Shown: positions 36,299-45,760 of the stretch, piece by piece
How positions within the stretch are numbered: the stretch's first letter is position 1
Layout: every line of letters starts with the position of its first letter
Source: Deinococcus aerolatus
GTDB lineage: Bacteria > Deinococcota > Deinococci > Deinococcales > Deinococcaceae
Direction: 5' to 3'
DNA length: 64,000 bases
Assembly: GCF_014647055.1 (NCBI RefSeq)
Contig: NZ_BMOL01000006.1
Span: 1-64,000, forward strand
Translations under genes and position numbers: made by a program
Notes under the pieces: generated by a model
What the model was told of the DNA's origin: nothing
Seen by the model: only the letters and a program-made list of their open reading frames with translations
The model's database searches: none

Positions 36299-36962
36299 GT
36301 ATACCTGAGGAGAAGTCTAGGCCACTCAATCTGACAGAAGCCTTGTACCGGTGCAGCTGCAGCCGCGTGAACACGTGTCCGGAGCTGCCCGGTACCTGCT
36401 GCGCATCGGTGGAGTCTGGCTCCCTTAGCAGCTGCTACTTTATGGTCAATGGCGTTCACGACGCAGTGCGGCATACAGAGGGCAGGATCTGGTCCTATGA
36501 CGACTCCCGCTGCTGCATCACCGCCCACCCTTTTCTGACCTGTTGCCACAGCGGCTGACCCACGGCGGACGGCAGGAGGCGGAGGCAGGATGGTTCCAGA
36601 ACGCCCAGCCGACCTGCTTGAGCACGTCGGAGCTGGGTTCCACCGACGCTTCCCCCTGAAGCGGGGCACCCCAGGGACCTGGATCGTGTTGTCCTGGCCT
36701 ACGGCCTGCCAGTGGCCCTCCACCATGCCATATGCCCTCCGCACTTGCCCCACCAGGCGCGCTGACTCTGCGGGTCAAACCGGCCTTGCTATACCCGCCT
36801 CTGCCAGCGAGAAACGCAGCTGTTCGGCGGGTGTAGCAAGGCCCACCGTCACATTCACGCCACCTCCAGACGGCGCCTGTGCCCTGGGCCGGAATGGCCC
36901 GTGTGGGCGGCTGGTACCATGCAGCGCAGGACCCGGTGCCTTTGCCCGGCCAAGGAGCGGTC
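36299..36962. other. 664-base gap without recognisable gene
   Basis: Open frames on both strands are short and have no protein-like pattern. It includes the upstream region of sufS, but I see no convincing promoter or operator. Confidence 0.4.
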
Positions 36963-38213
36963 ATGATTCGTACGCCTCTACCCCCCCCACCTGCAGCCCA
37001 GCTGCTGGACGTCAGGGCGGACTTTCCTCTGTTTGCCCACCGCCCGGAGCTGGTCTTTCTGGACTCAGCCGCCTCCAGTCAGAAGCCTGCCGCCGTCATT
37101 CAGGCGATGGCGGAGTTCTACGCCCACGACTACGCCAACATTCACCGGGGGGCCTACCGGCTGTCGGCCAGCGCCACAGACCGGTTTGAGGCTGTGCGCG
37201 ACCGGGCCGCGCAGTTCTTCCACGCCCCCTCGCGTGACGGGGTCATCTTTACGCGCAACGCCACCGAGGCCGTCAATCTGGTGGCCCACAGCTGGGGACA
37301 GACCCACCTGAGCGCCGGCGACGTGGTGCTGGTCAGCGAGATGGAACATCACGCCAATCTGGTGCCGTGGCATCTGGTGACCCGACAGTGCGGCGCGCGG
37401 GTGGAGGCCGTTGCCATGACCCCGGACGGCAGACTCGACCTGGACGATTACAGGCGCAAGCTGCGCGAGCTGCCCGTCAAAATTGTGGCACTCCAGCACG
37501 TGAGCAACGCGCTGGGAACCATTCATCCGGCCCACGAACTGGTAGAGCTGGCCCATGCCCAGGGTCTTCCGATTCTGCTGGACGGCGCGCAGGGGGCGCC
37601 GCACCTTCCGCTGAACCTGGACGAGCTGGGCGCGGACTTCTACGTCCTGAGTGCCCACAAGATGCTGGGCCCCAGCGGGGTGGGGCTGCTGCTGGCCCGC
37701 CCCGAGGCGCTCCGCGGGCTGCCTCCGTACCAGGGCGGCGGCGACATGATTCGCGAGGTCTATCCCGAGTCCAGCACCTACGCCCCGCTGCCCCACCTCT
37801 TCGAGGCGGGCACCCCTGCGATCGCCGAGGTCATCGGCTTCGGCGCGGCGCTGGACTACCTGGACGGTCTGGGCATGGCCCGCGTTGAGGCTCACGAGCG
37901 CGCCCTGCTGGACTACGCCCTTGGACGGCTGGAAGCGCTGGAGGGCCTGCAGCTGTACGGCCCGTCGGGGCCGCGGTGCGGGGTGGTGAGCTTCAACGTG
38001 GCGGGTGCCCATGCCCACGATGTGGCCGGTTTTCTGGATGAGGCCAACATCTGCGTGCGGGCTGGCCACCACTGCGCCCAGCCACTGATGCGCGCCTTTG
38101 ACGTTCCCAGCACCGTTCGGGCCAGCTTCTCGGTCTACACCACGCCCGCCGATGTGGACGCCCTGGCAGACGCACTGGGCGACATCGTGCAGTTCTTCGC
38201 GGAGGAACCATGA
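36963..38213 (+). CDS. sufS: Cysteine desulfurase
   Basis: ATG 36963 is preceded by AAGGAG at proper spacing; the open frame extends 28 codons upstream but without a ribosome site. The 416-residue PLP enzyme takes sulfur from cysteine for iron-sulfur clusters. Conserved features are FLDSAASSQKP, NIHRGAYRLS, EMEHHANLVPWH, the PLP lysine in SAHKMLGPSGVG and the catalytic cysteine in RAGHHCAQPLM near residue 364. The short form of that loop marks it as SufS (group II). It overlaps sufU by four bases. The sufBCD genes are not in the window. Confidence 0.95.
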   Translation: MIRTPLPPPPAAQLLDVRADFPLFAHRPELVFLDSAASSQKPAAVIQAMAEFYAHDYANIHRGAYRLSASATDRFEAVRDRAAQFFHAPSRDGVIFTRNATEAVNLVAHSWGQTHLSAGDVVLVSEMEHHANLVPWHLVTRQCGARVEAVAMTPDGRLDLDDYRRKLRELPVKIVALQHVSNALGTIHPAHELVELAHAQGLPILLDGAQGAPHLPLNLDELGADFYVLSAHKMLGPSGVGLLLARPEALRGLPPYQGGGDMIREVYPESSTYAPLPHLFEAGTPAIAEVIGFGAALDYLDGLGMARVEAHERALLDYALGRLEALEGLQLYGPSGPRCGVVSFNVAGAHAHDVAGFLDEANICVRAGHHCAQPLMRAFDVPSTVRASFSVYTTPADVDALADALGDIVQFFAEEP

Positions 38214-38683
38214 CCGGATCAGGCACCGTCATGCAGGCCCTTTACAAGGAGGTGGTGCTGGAACACTACCGCCGCCCGCGCAATTTCGGAGACCTGCCGG
38301 ACGCCACGCACGCGGAGGGTGGCCACAACCCGTCGTGCGGCGATCAGCTGCAGCTGATGCTGCGGCTGGACGGGGACCGCATTGAAGACGCCCGCTTCAC
38401 CGCGCAGGGCTGCGCCATCTCGGTGGCCAGCGCCAGCCTGATGACCAGCGCGTTGCACGGCAAAACCGTGGAGCAGGCCTTTGCCCTGATCGGCGCCTTT
38501 ACCGGGATGATCCGCACCGGGGAAGCCGCGCCGGAACTGGGTGACCTCGCGGCCCTGCGCGGCGTGCATACCCTGCACACACGCGTGAAGTGCGCCGCAC
38601 TGCCCTGGCAGACGCTGCAGGCGCTGCTCAATCAGGCGCAACTGGACGCCGGGCATGATGAACCGGGACCCGGGCGGCCCTGA
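38210..38683 (+). CDS. sufU: SufU-type sulfur-transfer / scaffold protein
   Basis: A 157-residue IscU-fold protein with the three zinc/cluster cysteines: NPSCGD, QGCAIS and VKCAAL. The 18-20 residue insertion between the second and third cysteines, typical of SufU over IscU, is present around the GAFTGMIRTGE segment. It accepts sulfur from SufS, whose gene it overlaps in ATGA. Length is normal for the family. Confidence 0.94.
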   Translation: MTGSGTVMQALYKEVVLEHYRRPRNFGDLPDATHAEGGHNPSCGDQLQLMLRLDGDRIEDARFTAQGCAISVASASLMTSALHGKTVEQAFALIGAFTGMIRTGEAAPELGDLAALRGVHTLHTRVKCAALPWQTLQALLNQAQLDAGHDEPGPGRP

Positions 38684-38834
38684 GTCTGGCGCGGTGCCCA
38701 CACGGTGCGCCCACAGGCCCAGGCTAAGCCCCTTTTGGGTCACCCCATTTCGGTCTCATCAATGGTTCGGAAAATTCAACCAGCTTTAAGCGGCGTTGAC
38801 TCTCAATCACGGCCATCGGAGCGACCCTACGCAG

Positions 38835-39751
38835 GGGTAGGCGGGGGCTGATCCCCTCGTTCGCGCTGGGCCGCGCCCAGGAGATCACCCAGCTGCTGCA
38901 AACGGGTATGGCCAGTGGGCTGCTGCCCCAGGTGCCCATCCATCTGGATGGGCTGACCCGTCAGATGACCCAGACGTACGAGGAGCTGCTGCCCCTGCTA
39001 CCTAAAGCCCTGCAGAACCGCACGAAATCCAGCGGGCAGCCCGCCTTCCTGAGCGGCATCGTGACCCCGGTGGGAGACCGGCGCGAGCGCGAGGCCATCC
39101 TCGCCTCGGACCGGCCCGCAGTACGTCCGTGCGTGGCTGCCTCAGGCGGAGAACGCCCTGTTCGTCGTCGGCTACCAGGACGCTGAGAGTCCGAGCAGAC
39201 GGCTGCTGGAACTGCAGCAGGGCGGGGAAGTGCTGCTGCCGGATGGCCGAGGGGGCCGCGAGCCCATCCCGGCCTCCTCCCGCATCGAGCGCTTCTACCT
39301 GTCGGCGCACGCCGACAGGGGCGGCCTGCTCGGCATGATCGCCCGCTACAGCCCGGGCAAGGTGCTGCTGACCCACGGGGACGTCGCCCCCCGCACCAAC
39401 ATGGCCGGCTACCTGAACAGCAAGTACGAGGTAGCCCTGCCTAAAGTGGGGGAAGTCATCGAACTGCAGGACAGCGGCCGCCGCAAAGGGGCCTTTCTCA
39501 ACGCCGGCAAGAAGAAGCTCGAGGCCCTCAAGGAGCGCCATGCCCGGGGCAAGGTGCAGGTGCGCTACGACGCCGAGCAGCATGCGGTGGTCATCGAGCT
39601 GCCCCAGGAAGTGGACGGCACGCTGTTTGGGGAGGGGGAGTACACCCTGGAGGTGCTGCGGGGCAAGCTTAGCCGCATCAAGCTGCGCGAGCGGGATCAG
39701 GAGGCTCTGGCAGGCATGGAGGTGCCGGAGGCAGACATCAGTCCAGATTGA
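38835..39751 (+). pseudogene. Beta-CASP metallo-RNase, truncated and with an internal deletion
   Basis: The first frame (to about 39118) encodes GRAQEITQLLQTGMASGLLP and a helical segment ending LASDRPA. A second frame resumes QYVRAWLPQAENALFVVGYQ and runs through FYLSAHADRGGLLGMI and VLLTHGDVAP to the stop. These match the beta-CASP half of RNase J/CPSF-like hydrolases. The N-terminal MBL half is missing, and the short motif normally between the two frames (an IASSGM-type loop) is deleted. It cannot be active. Confidence 0.75.
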
Positions 39752-40010
39752 GCGGGTCGACCTCGGATGTGGATTCGGATCCAGGCACGTATTCCAGAAT
39801 GTCTGTGAGTCGCACATCTTCGCCGGTTAACCGGCGAAGACCATCAAGCAGGGCGGCCAGGGTTGGCAGATCAACCCTGACAGGAGCGTCTTTTCCAGCA
39901 ATCCGGTACACCGTACTCAAGCGCTGAATGCCGCTCGCTTTCGCTAACGCGTAAGCGGTCAGACCACGTGCCTTGAGAAAAGAGTCGAGTTGCCAGCGGA
40001 CCTCGGACAT
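39738..40010 (-). CDS. XRE/Cro-type helix-turn-helix regulator
   Basis: A 90-residue protein from ATG 40010 (MSEVRWQLDSF); a GTG 18 bases further upstream is the alternative. An HTH spans roughly residues 8-60 (LDSFLKARGLTAYALAKASG; STVYRIAG; LPTLAALLDGLRRLTGEDV), the pattern of Cro/C1 regulators and of many antitoxins. It is convergent with the RNase relic and overlaps its last bases. No toxin gene adjoins. Its own upstream region has a TGACG...CGTCTA imperfect repeat. Confidence 0.75.
   Translation of the reverse strand: MSEVRWQLDSFLKARGLTAYALAKASGIQRLSTVYRIAGKDAPVRVDLPTLAALLDGLRRLTGEDVRLTDILEYVPGSESTSEVDPLNLD
39817..39840. repeat. Perfect 24-bp palindrome inside the XRE gene
   Basis: The bases form a perfect palindrome centred on CCGGTTAACCGG, flanked by TCTTCG and CGAAGA. 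It lies in the coding sequence for RRLTGEDV of the HTH protein. Its length makes chance unlikely; it could be an operator, a recombination site or a structured mRNA element. Confidence 0.7.
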
Positions 40011-40092
40011 CCATCCATTCTGCCTCACAACGTTAGATTCGTTGGACTATTCCGTCTTGACGTACTTACCGTCTAGTGGCAATAATAGAGAT

Positions 40093-40130
40093 CTGAAGGG
40101 GCTAGGGCCTAGGAACTCAGGCCCCCTCAG
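40093..40130. other. Imperfect GC hairpin upstream of the JAB-like pair
   Basis: CTGAAGGGG and GGGCCT pair with AGGCCC and CCCTCAG with a three-base bulge. No T-run follows on either strand. It may be an attenuator or terminator remnant ahead of the two-gene unit starting at 40208. Confidence 0.35.
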
Positions 40131-40207
40131 AATCCAAAACCTGTTTGAGGTGGATCGTATGAAGCATACCCCGAGCATCCCGCCGTCCCATCACCCCTGG
40201 GATCCCC

Positions 40208-40765
40208 ATGCAGTTTGAGTTGCTGCGCGCCCACCAGCGCTTCCTGCCGCTGATCGGTCAGCGCCGCAGGCGGACCGACGACGAGGCTGAGCCGCTCACC
40301 AACCTCCTGGTCAGTCCGGCCGTGAAGAACACGCTGCTCAATGCCCTGGGTGGGGGCGGCCCACACAGTGGACCGCTGTTTGGCCACCGCGATCAGGGCG
40401 AACTGCACGTCCGCTTCGCAGCGGCGCGCGGTTACAGCGCCGCCCTGGCCCCGGAGCCCCTGGCCATGGACCCCCTGTACCTCCTGGGCCTGACCGATGC
40501 CTACCGCCAGACGGACCCCCGTCTGGACTGGGCGGGGCAGTGGCTCACGGCCCGTGGCGGGGAGTTCCCTGAAGTGTCCGACTGTCTGCGGTGGTTCGAG
40601 CGGGCCGCCGAGCAGCAGTTGGTCACGCCCGAACACCCCCTGGTGTTCGCCGGCTGGCTGTCCCACAGTTTCACGATGCTGGCCTGCCATGTGGGGCCGG
40701 ACGAGTTCGACCCGTGTACCTGGCTGGCTCTCCACCACACCCCTGAACCGGAGGTTCAGGGATGA
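40208..40765 (+). CDS. Hypothetical protein with a degenerate JAB/MPN-like layout
   Basis: A 185-residue protein of no certain family. By eye its order of elements follows Mov34/JAB proteins: LLVSPAVKNTLLNAL, GPLFGHRDQGELHV, then a DWAGQWLTARGGEFPEVSDC segment where active enzymes have a GxWHxHP...SxxD metal motif. The final aspartate is kept but the histidines are replaced (LTA). If the alignment is right the protein is not a metalloprotease. It overlaps the next gene by four bases. Confidence 0.55.
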   Translation: MQFELLRAHQRFLPLIGQRRRRTDDEAEPLTNLLVSPAVKNTLLNALGGGGPHSGPLFGHRDQGELHVRFAAARGYSAALAPEPLAMDPLYLLGLTDAYRQTDPRLDWAGQWLTARGGEFPEVSDCLRWFERAAEQQLVTPEHPLVFAGWLSHSFTMLACHVGPDEFDPCTWLALHHTPEPEVQG

Positions 40766-41274
40766 CCTCTGCCCCGACTGAACCCCTCACGGTCATCGTC
40801 AACTTCGGTGCCCAGCAGCAGGCGGTGAACCTCATGCGCGCTCCGCCCCTCTCCTGCTTCACCGCCCTGGTGGGCCTGACTCAGGGGGACCGGGCCTGGA
40901 TCGCTGACCTGCAGACCGATGCGCCCGAGTGGATGCGCAACGCCCACGGTGAACTGGACACTGGGCGCGGCGATGACGTTCAGCCCTGGTATGACGGCTA
41001 CCGGGCGGGACTCAGGTTCATCAAGCGGCACCATCTGGGCTGGTGGTGGCACTGTGAGGCAGCTCCGCCGGAGGACGCCAGGGACGTGCTGGGGATGCCG
41101 GAAATGACCCATCTGCGGACGCAGCCTGAGCGGTACGTGATCCCGTCGGAGCGTGGCGGCCTGCCCCATGTGCTGCTGCTGTTGACGTGGCTGCAACAGG
41201 ACGAGCTGCGCTTCCGGGTGCTGCAGGCTGAGGGGCCAGTGCCGCACTTGCGGGAGCTCCCCGTGCTCGTGTAA
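40762..41274 (+). CDS. Hypothetical partner protein of the JAB-like gene
   Basis: A 170-residue protein of unknown family translated from an ATGA overlap with the upstream gene. It starts with a beta-rich stretch (LTVIVNFGAQQQAVNL), has an aromatic cluster (HHLGWWWHC) near residue 93, and ends in a leucine-rich segment (LPHVLLLLTWLQQDEL). No signal peptide or membrane helix. A clear terminator follows, so the two genes form a complete unit. Confidence 0.6.
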   Translation: MTSAPTEPLTVIVNFGAQQQAVNLMRAPPLSCFTALVGLTQGDRAWIADLQTDAPEWMRNAHGELDTGRGDDVQPWYDGYRAGLRFIKRHHLGWWWHCEAAPPEDARDVLGMPEMTHLRTQPERYVIPSERGGLPHVLLLLTWLQQDELRFRVLQAEGPVPHLRELPVLV

Positions 41275-41285
41275 CCCAGCTCAAG

Positions 41286-41313
41286 AAGGGCGCAGCTCTG
41301 GCTGCGCCCTTTC
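41286..41313 (+). terminator. Rho-independent terminator
   Basis: AAGGGCGCAG, a six-base loop and CTGCGCCCTT form a perfect 10-bp stem twelve bases after the stop of the hypothetical pair. The downstream T-run is short (TTT). Confidence 0.8.
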
Positions 41314-43016
41314 AATCGGGACCTGACGACCGACTGCGGATTACCGGGCCGTACTGAAACTTCCCGCGCCTCTTTCCAACGCTTCCCTCTTCCAAGCCAA
41401 ACACCCTGACTTGGTTCGGCTGGCCAGCGCTTCCACAGTTCGCCGGGCATCACGGGGCGAGTCATCGGCCGCACGTTGCCCCGCCTGTCGCGCTAACGCC
41501 GCCACAGGTGTTGCGTGGACAGAGCACTCCACGGTCTGCGTCTTCAAGGCACGTCCACGCAGCCGTGCAGGGTGGCAGTGATAGACCGAGCCCACCATGC
41601 TGATGTCCATGCCTTCTCCGCGCTGCCCGTGATGCCGTGGACGCCCGAGCGCAACTGATCCATACCCGCACATCTACTGTCAGTTCAGGTGGCAGGCTGC
41701 AGGCTGGCAGACACCGAGGTCATCTCCTCCTGAGTAGAGGACTCAGCATCGTGGGCGTTGTTCCAGGTTGGGACGAAGGCAAGGACCTGGCTCTCGGTTC
41801 GCTGGCTCTCTCTCCCACGATCAACTGCGGCGCTGTCTGGCGTTCGGCGTGCGGCAGCGCGCGGCGCGTGATGTTCATTCACTTTCTGCGTCATCGCCGT
41901 CGTCACACAAGAACGAGTCCGATGCGTGGCGCTCCGTCACGCCGCGCGCCGCGACCTCGTTGATGCTCAGTCCGCCAGCTGTTCCGGGATGAAGGTCTGT
42001 CGCCAACGCATCACCGTCCGTGCGCGTCCGCCGCCGGCATCACGGCACGTGGGACAGAAGTGTGTCTCACCCCGGCGTCCGGTCCCACGTCCATCACTCA
42101 ACAGAATTCTGGATGACTGGTGGAGGCGCACACGCTGACGACCCTGGGTCGGGTGTCGGTCACGCCCGCACTCTGTGTCACAACGTCAGGAGATGGTGGA
42201 GGCGGTCCACCTGCAGCGCTTCAGAGTCTCCGATGCTCCCAAGAAGATGCACCCTCCAACCAACTGACCTGACACACTCCCGCACAAGCGAGGCGAACAA
42301 ATTTCTCGAGACGCGTACGGGCACCCGTCGTCGGAGTGCGCCAGGCCTCTGGCCTCGCAGCCATCACCAGAGGTCACGGTGACCAGCACCTTGGATGTGG
42401 ACTGGGCGCCGAGACAAGTCAAGACGAGGTCCATGGTGTTGCGGCCAAGACTGAGTGCCCACGCCCAGATTTTTGCGCTGACCATTTCAGGCTGGCTCAC
42501 CTCTGCTGCTCTGTCCCCGCGAGAGTGTGTCTGACCTCTGACGAAGGGACAAGGGCGGCGCTGATTTCTGTTCAGCGCCCGGTCAACCCCACGGTCCGTC
42601 TGGTCACGGCATCACCGGCACACGCCGAGCGGTCCTGCCACTTCTCTCCCCGCCCTTCCATCCACACCTCGCTGGTCTCAGCTCGCCGCTGCCTCGCCAC
42701 GAAGTGTGCGCGAGTCCCTGCCCTCTTCAGAAAGAAGAGACCGCGGGGTGACGGCTGCCCGTGCACCGCTGAGACCTTGCGGACTTCAGGTGCACAGTCG
42801 CACCTCGCCAGGCGGCGCGCCCTGATCCCGGGTCAGCTCAGACAGGACACACCGCTCGATGACTTCCTCCCGTTGCCGGATCAGCGTCAGCCCCTGTCAG
42901 TGAAGTTCATCCAGACTCCAGTGGTGCACCGGGGGACACGGCCACTCAAAGTCACACCGACGGTCTTGAGTTGGGTCATGCGTGCCGCCGGTCTCGCCCG
43001 CTCTTAGGGCGGGTGA
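41314..43016. other. 1.7-kb region with no recognisable gene
   Basis: No frame on either strand shows a protein-like pattern, motif or ribosome site. Composition differs somewhat from coding neighbours (many CAC/GTG/GTC words). It may be decayed coding DNA or part of a plasmid maintenance region, since repeat arrays follow immediately. I could not identify relics of known transposases here. Confidence 0.45.
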
Positions 43017-43415
43017 GTCGCTTGCCCCCTCGTGGGTCCGGGTGGCCCTCAGCCCGCAGGGCGGCCACCCGCCCCGGATGTCCTGCCTTGCCCGGCGCCT
43101 CGTGGTGTGTGCGGATGAGTCGCTTGCCCCTCGTGCATCCGGGTGGCCCTCAGCCCGCAGGGCGGCCACCCGCCCCGGACGTCCTGCCTTGCCCGGCGCC
43201 TCGTGGTGTGTGCGGATGAGTCGCTTGCCCCTCGTACATCCGGGTGGCCCTCAGCCCGCAGGGCGGCCACCCGCCCCGGATGTCCTGCCTTGCCCGGCGC
43301 CTCGTGGTGTGTGCGGATGAGTCGCTTGCCCCTCGTGCATCCGGGTGGCCCTCAGCCCGCAGGGCGGCCACCCGCCTCGGACGTCCTGCCTCGCCCGGCG
43401 CCGCCGACGTGTTGC
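43017..43415. repeat. Tandem array, four copies of about 101 bp
   Basis: Units begin at 43017, 43119, 43220 and 43321, each starting GTCGCTTGCCCC; the first has one extra C (102 bp). They are nearly identical, differing at a few bases, and the last loses its 3' third. Each contains a hairpin, GGGTGGCC...GGCCACCC, with a nested CCCT/AGGG pair. Because 101 is not a multiple of three, the open frames crossing it are by-products, not genes. Confidence 0.9.
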
Positions 43416-43804
43416 CGCCGGCCACCCGCCGAGCGGGCCACGCCGCCCCGCACCGTAAAGGCTCGGGCTGGAGCGCTGGGGAGGGCTGCAGGGCCGGGTG
43501 TGGGGGGCGTTGTGAGGGTGGTGGGTGTGGAAGTGTAGATATTCGATGTATCTCGGAGTTTCGTCGCCAATCGAGACTTTTTCTGACTGTGAAGCACTCC
43601 GAATCTGGGGGATATGTGTGCTATCGGGGGTAAAGCGCGCTAAGTCTCGGCGTGAATCGATACCCCCAGAAGGCCTGATCTGGCGTGTTCGCCTGGCTTG
43701 CCAGCACTGGCGCTGGCACCCCGCCCCACGAAGATGGGTGACCGCAGCCGCTGCCCTCAAGGTGGGGTGGGTGCCCAGATGTCCAGCGTCCGGGGCCGCC
43801 ACTT

Positions 43805-44190
43805 CCCGTCTTAATGTGACCGGCGCACGGTTCAGGCACCGCATCATCTCCTGACCTTTCGGGGCATCCGTGCCATGGTTCAGGGCCGCGACTTCACGTC
43901 TTAATGTGACCGGCGCACAGTTCAGGTGCCGCATCGTCTCAGGACCTTTCAGGGCATCCGAGCCATGGTTCTGGAGCGCCAGATGTCCGGCGTCCGTGGC
44001 CTCTGCGTCCCGTCTTGATGTGACCGCGCACGGTTCAGGTGCCGCATCGTCTCCCGACCTTTCAGGGCATCCGCGCCATGGTTCGGGGCCTCCGCGTCCC
44101 GTCTTAATGTGACCGCGCACGGTCCAGGCGCCGCATCGCCTCAGGACCTTTCAGGGCATCCGGGCCATGGTTCTGGACTGCCACCCGGCC
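43805..44190. repeat. Degenerate tandem array, four copies of about 90 bp
   Basis: Units start at about 43805, 43895, 44008 and 44098 with the core CGTCTTAATGTGACCG, then GCACGGTTCAGG, ACCTTTCAGGGCATCCG and GCCATGGTTC. The second unit carries a 23-base insertion that also appears just before the first unit. Divergence is greater than in the 101-bp array. Ninety bases is 30 codons, so an in-frame minus-strand reading exists, but it has no start signal or known domain. Confidence 0.8.
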
Positions 44191-44222
44191 GTGTCGGGCT
44201 GCCCGGTTCTGAGGCTTCCGGC

Positions 44223-45512
44223 TCATGCGCTCCACCACGCCGGGTGCACCCAGTCCACGCGGTACTCGTGACCAAACTGCCGTTGCAGGTTGCTTGAGCG
44301 CTGCGCCGATGGGGTGCCCCAGAGGGTGCTGAGGTAGCCCTGCTGGATGAACGAATCCAGCTTCCGTTCCACCAGCCGCCCTGAATAGTCGCCCGTGTCC
44401 GCCTCGACGGCGTGGCGTGTTCCGGCGTCGCTGACCCATACGGCATCGGGCTGATTGAGCTTGAGCAGGCTGCGCGGGTCAACCTTCCAGCGGGCCGGAT
44501 CAGCCGGGACGCCCAGCATCAGCCGCATCCCCGCGAGGGTCAGCCGGTGGTTGAGGTCCGTGTCGCCCAGGGCGGCCATGTCGTCGGTGACCACCAGCGT
44601 CCGCTGCACTTCCAGGGCGTACCGCCCGCCGATGGGGCGCATCAGCGCGACGGTGGACAGCCGTCCGGTCAGGTCCGACGGCAGCAGTCCGTAGTAGCGG
44701 CGCGGCTGAGAACTGGACAGCACGCCGTCGACGTTCAGGTCCACACGGGCCTGGGCCAGACGGGCACTGAGGGGCTGTTGCAGCAGTGCGAGGGTGGCGT
44801 CCGGCAGGGGGCTGCGGCGTGCGCGCAGGACCTCCACTTGATGGGGGAGCAGGTGCGGCGTGTTGCCGTGAGGGTAGGTTTCGAGTGACCGGGGGATGCG
44901 GGTAAAGCGGGTGGTGTCGTCCGCCCTGGGCAGCGCGTGGATCAGCGTCATGACTGAGCGGTGCGTCTCGGCGCGGGCCTGACCCTTGCGGGGGGAAGGC
45001 GTGAAGATGATGACGTCGATCTTGCGGTACAGCGCGTCCGCCTTGGTCTGGGTGGCGATGTGGGCCAGTGCCTCGGCGGTGTATCCGCCGCCGGAGAACT
45101 TGCCGCCCACCAGTGCGCTTTGATGCGCGCCGTTGGTGTTGACCTCTCTCAGGTTGAGTTTCAGGAACAGCGTATCCAGCGCCCTGTAGTGCGGATTGCG
45201 GGCGCGGTCCGGCACCTCATACGCCCAGCCGCGCGCGTTCAGGACCAGCCGCAGGTAGGCCCCCGGTCCAGCTGCGCCACCAGACTCAGGGCGTCGCTGG
45301 CGGTGTGAAACAGACTGACGCGGCCGCGTGCGAGCAGCTGGTACATGCGGCCCATCTCGGTGTGTTGCACGCCGATCACCCGCTCGGCCTGCAACACCGC
45401 GAGTCGGGATTCGCCCAGGAAGCCCGGCGGCCTCCTGGTGGGTCCAGGCACCGTCTTCGTTGTAGAGCCCGGCAAGGTCATATCGTTCCTGATCGCTCAG
45501 GGGAAAGCGCAA
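44223..45512 (-). pseudogene. Replication-relaxation-like protein with two frameshifts
   Basis: The 429-residue frame is interrupted: after GAWTHQEA the coding sense moves to another frame (GFLGESRLAVLQAERVIGVQ, then YQLLARGRVSLFHTASDALS) and returns at AYLRLVLNARGWAYEVPD. Both shifts are at G/C runs near 45445 and 45260. The C-terminus (KLNQPDAVWVSDAGTRHAVE; KLDSFIQQGYLSTLWGTPSA) resembles plasmid replication-relaxation proteins, which act in plasmid or mobile-element replication. With both shifts repaired the gene looks complete, so either sequencing error or recent decay applies. Confidence 0.6.
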
Positions 45513-45760
45513 TCCGGCATTGGGGCCGCGCCGCTGAAGGGGTCAGCTCTGGGAGGCATGGGTTCTCCTGAGCGGCGACAAGCACCGTAGTTCGGTCTGG
45601 AAGCGGGCTGTTTTTGAGTCTTTTTTGGCGGGGAGGAGGTGGCGTGTGTGGACGGGGCCGCGGTGGCGGGCTGCCCAGATCGCCCAGACTGGGGGGACGG
45701 TATTTCTGGAAACGCGTCCCGCCGGCGTCGGTTCCAGCAGCATGCGTAGTCCGTGACGCC

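Noticed and set aside
36590..37189. 199-residue plus-strand frame over the sufS start
   Set aside because: Arg/Pro/Ser-rich shadow of sufS and the preceding gap.
43017..43415. CRISPR array
   Set aside because: Units are about 101 bp with no distinct spacers and no cas genes nearby.
43050..43630. Long open frames across the 101-bp array
   Set aside because: The unit length is not a multiple of three and frames cycle through the copies; the products are repeat translations with no start signal.
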